Below are positions 5,962-6,732 of a stretch of DNA of 6,732 bases, piece after piece; position 1 is the stretch's first letter, and each line of letters opens with the position of its first letter. Origin of the DNA: SKVR01 sp041642035 (GTDB taxonomy: Bacteria > Bacteroidota > Bacteroidia > Bacteroidales > UBA7960); the NCBI GenBank assembly GCA_041642035.1, contig JBEPXC010000206.1, positions 1 to 6,732 of the forward strand. The letters run 5' to 3'. Made by a program: the position numbers and the translations under genes. Below the pieces are notes generated by a model. It was not told the DNA's origin, searched no databases, and saw only the letters and a program-made list of their open reading frames with translations.

Positions 5962-6570
5962 TCATGGGTCTTCTGCGGATATATAATCTTGGGGGTAATC
6001 AAACTGTTTGATCTCTCTTGCAGGAATTCCCGCAACCATGGTATAGGGCCGTACATCTTTGTTTACGATGGAACCTGCCGCTACCACGGCACCCTTCCCT
6101 ACCCTGACACCGGTAAGAATTGTTGCACCAATCATAATGCTCGCTTCCTCCTCAATGATGGTATCCCGTACTATATATCCAAGGTCCTGAATTTTTATAT
6201 CCGGATGATAGTGGTTCAAATCGCGGTTATGCGCCAGCACCATTACCCTATTGGTGAGAATTGCGCCATCACCCAGATGAATCTTGTGTGGATATACACT
6301 GTCAATAATAACATCTGTGCCTATAATTACTCTTTTGCCCACATGCACACCACGCCAACGGTGCAGCATTGGGCGCAAGGTTCTGGCATTTAATGGGGCC
6401 AGCAACATTGAATGTCTTGCAATGCTCTGTAAAATCTCATTTTTCCAGTACACAAGGGTTTTCCCCAGTAACTTTCCAAAACTCATATTCCCATAGGAGC
6501 GCGGCGATAAACTAATGCCCAGCGAACGTAATATGCGAAAAGTAATGGAGTATTCGTGTGTTTTTTTCAT
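5962..6570 (-). CDS. Hexapeptide-repeat acyltransferase (LbH, maltose/xenobiotic acetyltransferase-like)
   Basis: This 202-residue left-handed beta-helix enzyme would transfer an acetyl group from acetyl-CoA to a sugar hydroxyl or amine in the cytoplasm. Residues 1-60 are a non-repeat helical lead. Hexapeptide repeats run from about 75 to 170: VHVGKRVIIGTDVIID (75-90), then IHLGDGAILTNRVMV (97-111), then after an extended loop IIEEEASIMIGATILTGV (138-155) and onward to IVNKD. The loop holds His114 in LAHNRD, the expected catalytic histidine. The end MVAGIPAREIK (178-188) is the classic family closing motif. The ATG at 6570 overlaps the stop of the upstream membrane-protein gene (ATGA), which fixes the start and suggests translational coupling. 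The context suggests modification of an exopolysaccharide or lipopolysaccharide unit. The exact acceptor cannot be read from sequence. No clear terminator was found in the 55 bases between it and the convergent gene. Confidence 0.9.
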   Translation of the reverse strand: MKKTHEYSITFRILRSLGISLSPRSYGNMSFGKLLGKTLVYWKNEILQSIARHSMLLAPLNARTLRPMLHRWRGVHVGKRVIIGTDVIIDSVYPHKIHLGDGAILTNRVMVLAHNRDLNHYHPDIKIQDLGYIVRDTIIEEEASIMIGATILTGVRVGKGAVVAAGSIVNKDVRPYTMVAGIPAREIKQFDYPQDYISAEDP

Positions 6571-6732
6571 TGCTCATTTGTATTAGATGCCACTTTATGT
6601 GAAGCGTATGGATTTTCCCGGATTCTGTTTATCAGGTAGAACAGGCCGCCTGCCAAACCTTGCAATACCATTACAGAAGATATAATCAAAGCAATGGAAA
6701 GGGCATAATCTGAAGCAATTCCTATCTGTGGA
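6567..6732 (-). CDS. C-terminal end of an integral membrane protein (possibly LPG-synthase-TM/flippase-like)
   Basis: Reading the minus strand from 6731 gives 54 codons without a stop before TGA at 6567-6569. The visible protein starts PQIGIASDYALSIALII, continues through a hydrophobic helix (about residues 10-35, ending LAGGLFYLINRIRE), and finishes with a polar tail ASHKVASNTNEQ. A last helix rich in Gly and Leu, followed by a basic patch and a short tail, resembles the end of LPG-synthase transmembrane-type proteins (PF03706), often found in surface-glycan loci. That family call is tentative because one helix carries little information. Its stop shares bases with the acetyltransferase start (ATGA, 6567-6570), so the two are almost certainly in one operon. 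The gene continues past the right edge. Confidence 0.75.
   Translation of the reverse strand, partial: PQIGIASDYALSIALIISSVMVLQGLAGGLFYLINRIRENPYASHKVASNTNEQ

Noticed and set aside
5950..6393. Plus-strand open frame of 147 codons opposite the acetyltransferase
   Set aside because: The minus-strand frame encodes a clear hexapeptide-repeat enzyme; the plus frame is its complement and has no recognisable pattern.

Overview
The window looks like a chromosomal segment from a member of the Bacteroidota, probably a Bacteroidales/Marinilabiliales-type organism. The evidence is a Bacteroidota-style RecO C-terminus, a SusA-like periplasmic amylase, A-rich leaders without Shine-Dalgarno sequences, and promoter elements resembling the Bacteroidota -7 box TAnnTTTG. 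No rRNA, tRNA, CRISPR array, transposase, integrase or attachment site is visible.

Layout, left to right. (1) The 3' part of recO (+), cut by the window edge. (2) A 223-base gap with a candidate promoter, then a secreted protein (+) that appears to join an SCP2-like lipid-binding domain to a degenerate cupin. (3) A 322-base gap holding an imperfect hairpin, a sigma-54-like promoter motif, a second TAnnTTTG box and an AT-rich leader. (4) A complete GH13 alpha-amylase/neopullulanase (+) with all catalytic residues and a signal peptide. (5) A 274-base gap with a palindrome and a strong intrinsic terminator. (6) A polytopic GT-C-type glycosyltransferase-like membrane protein (+). (7) Converging on it, a minus-strand pair: the end of an integral membrane protein overlapping by ATGA the start of a hexapeptide-repeat acetyltransferase.

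The genes do not form one operon. The cupin and amylase genes each have their own promoter candidates and terminator-like structures, so they look like separate transcription units. Both products appear to be exported. The right end looks like cell-surface glycan work: a GT-C membrane enzyme, an O-acetyltransferase and a coupled membrane protein, the last possibly of the LPG-synthase/flippase-like type.

No complete novel system can be claimed. The points most worth following are: the exported SCP2-cupin fusion whose cupin motif 1 has lost its histidines; the total absence of cysteine from all six gene products in the window (about 1,950 residues); the sigma-54-like site upstream of a solitary SusA-like amylase; and the long non-membrane tail of the GT-C protein.
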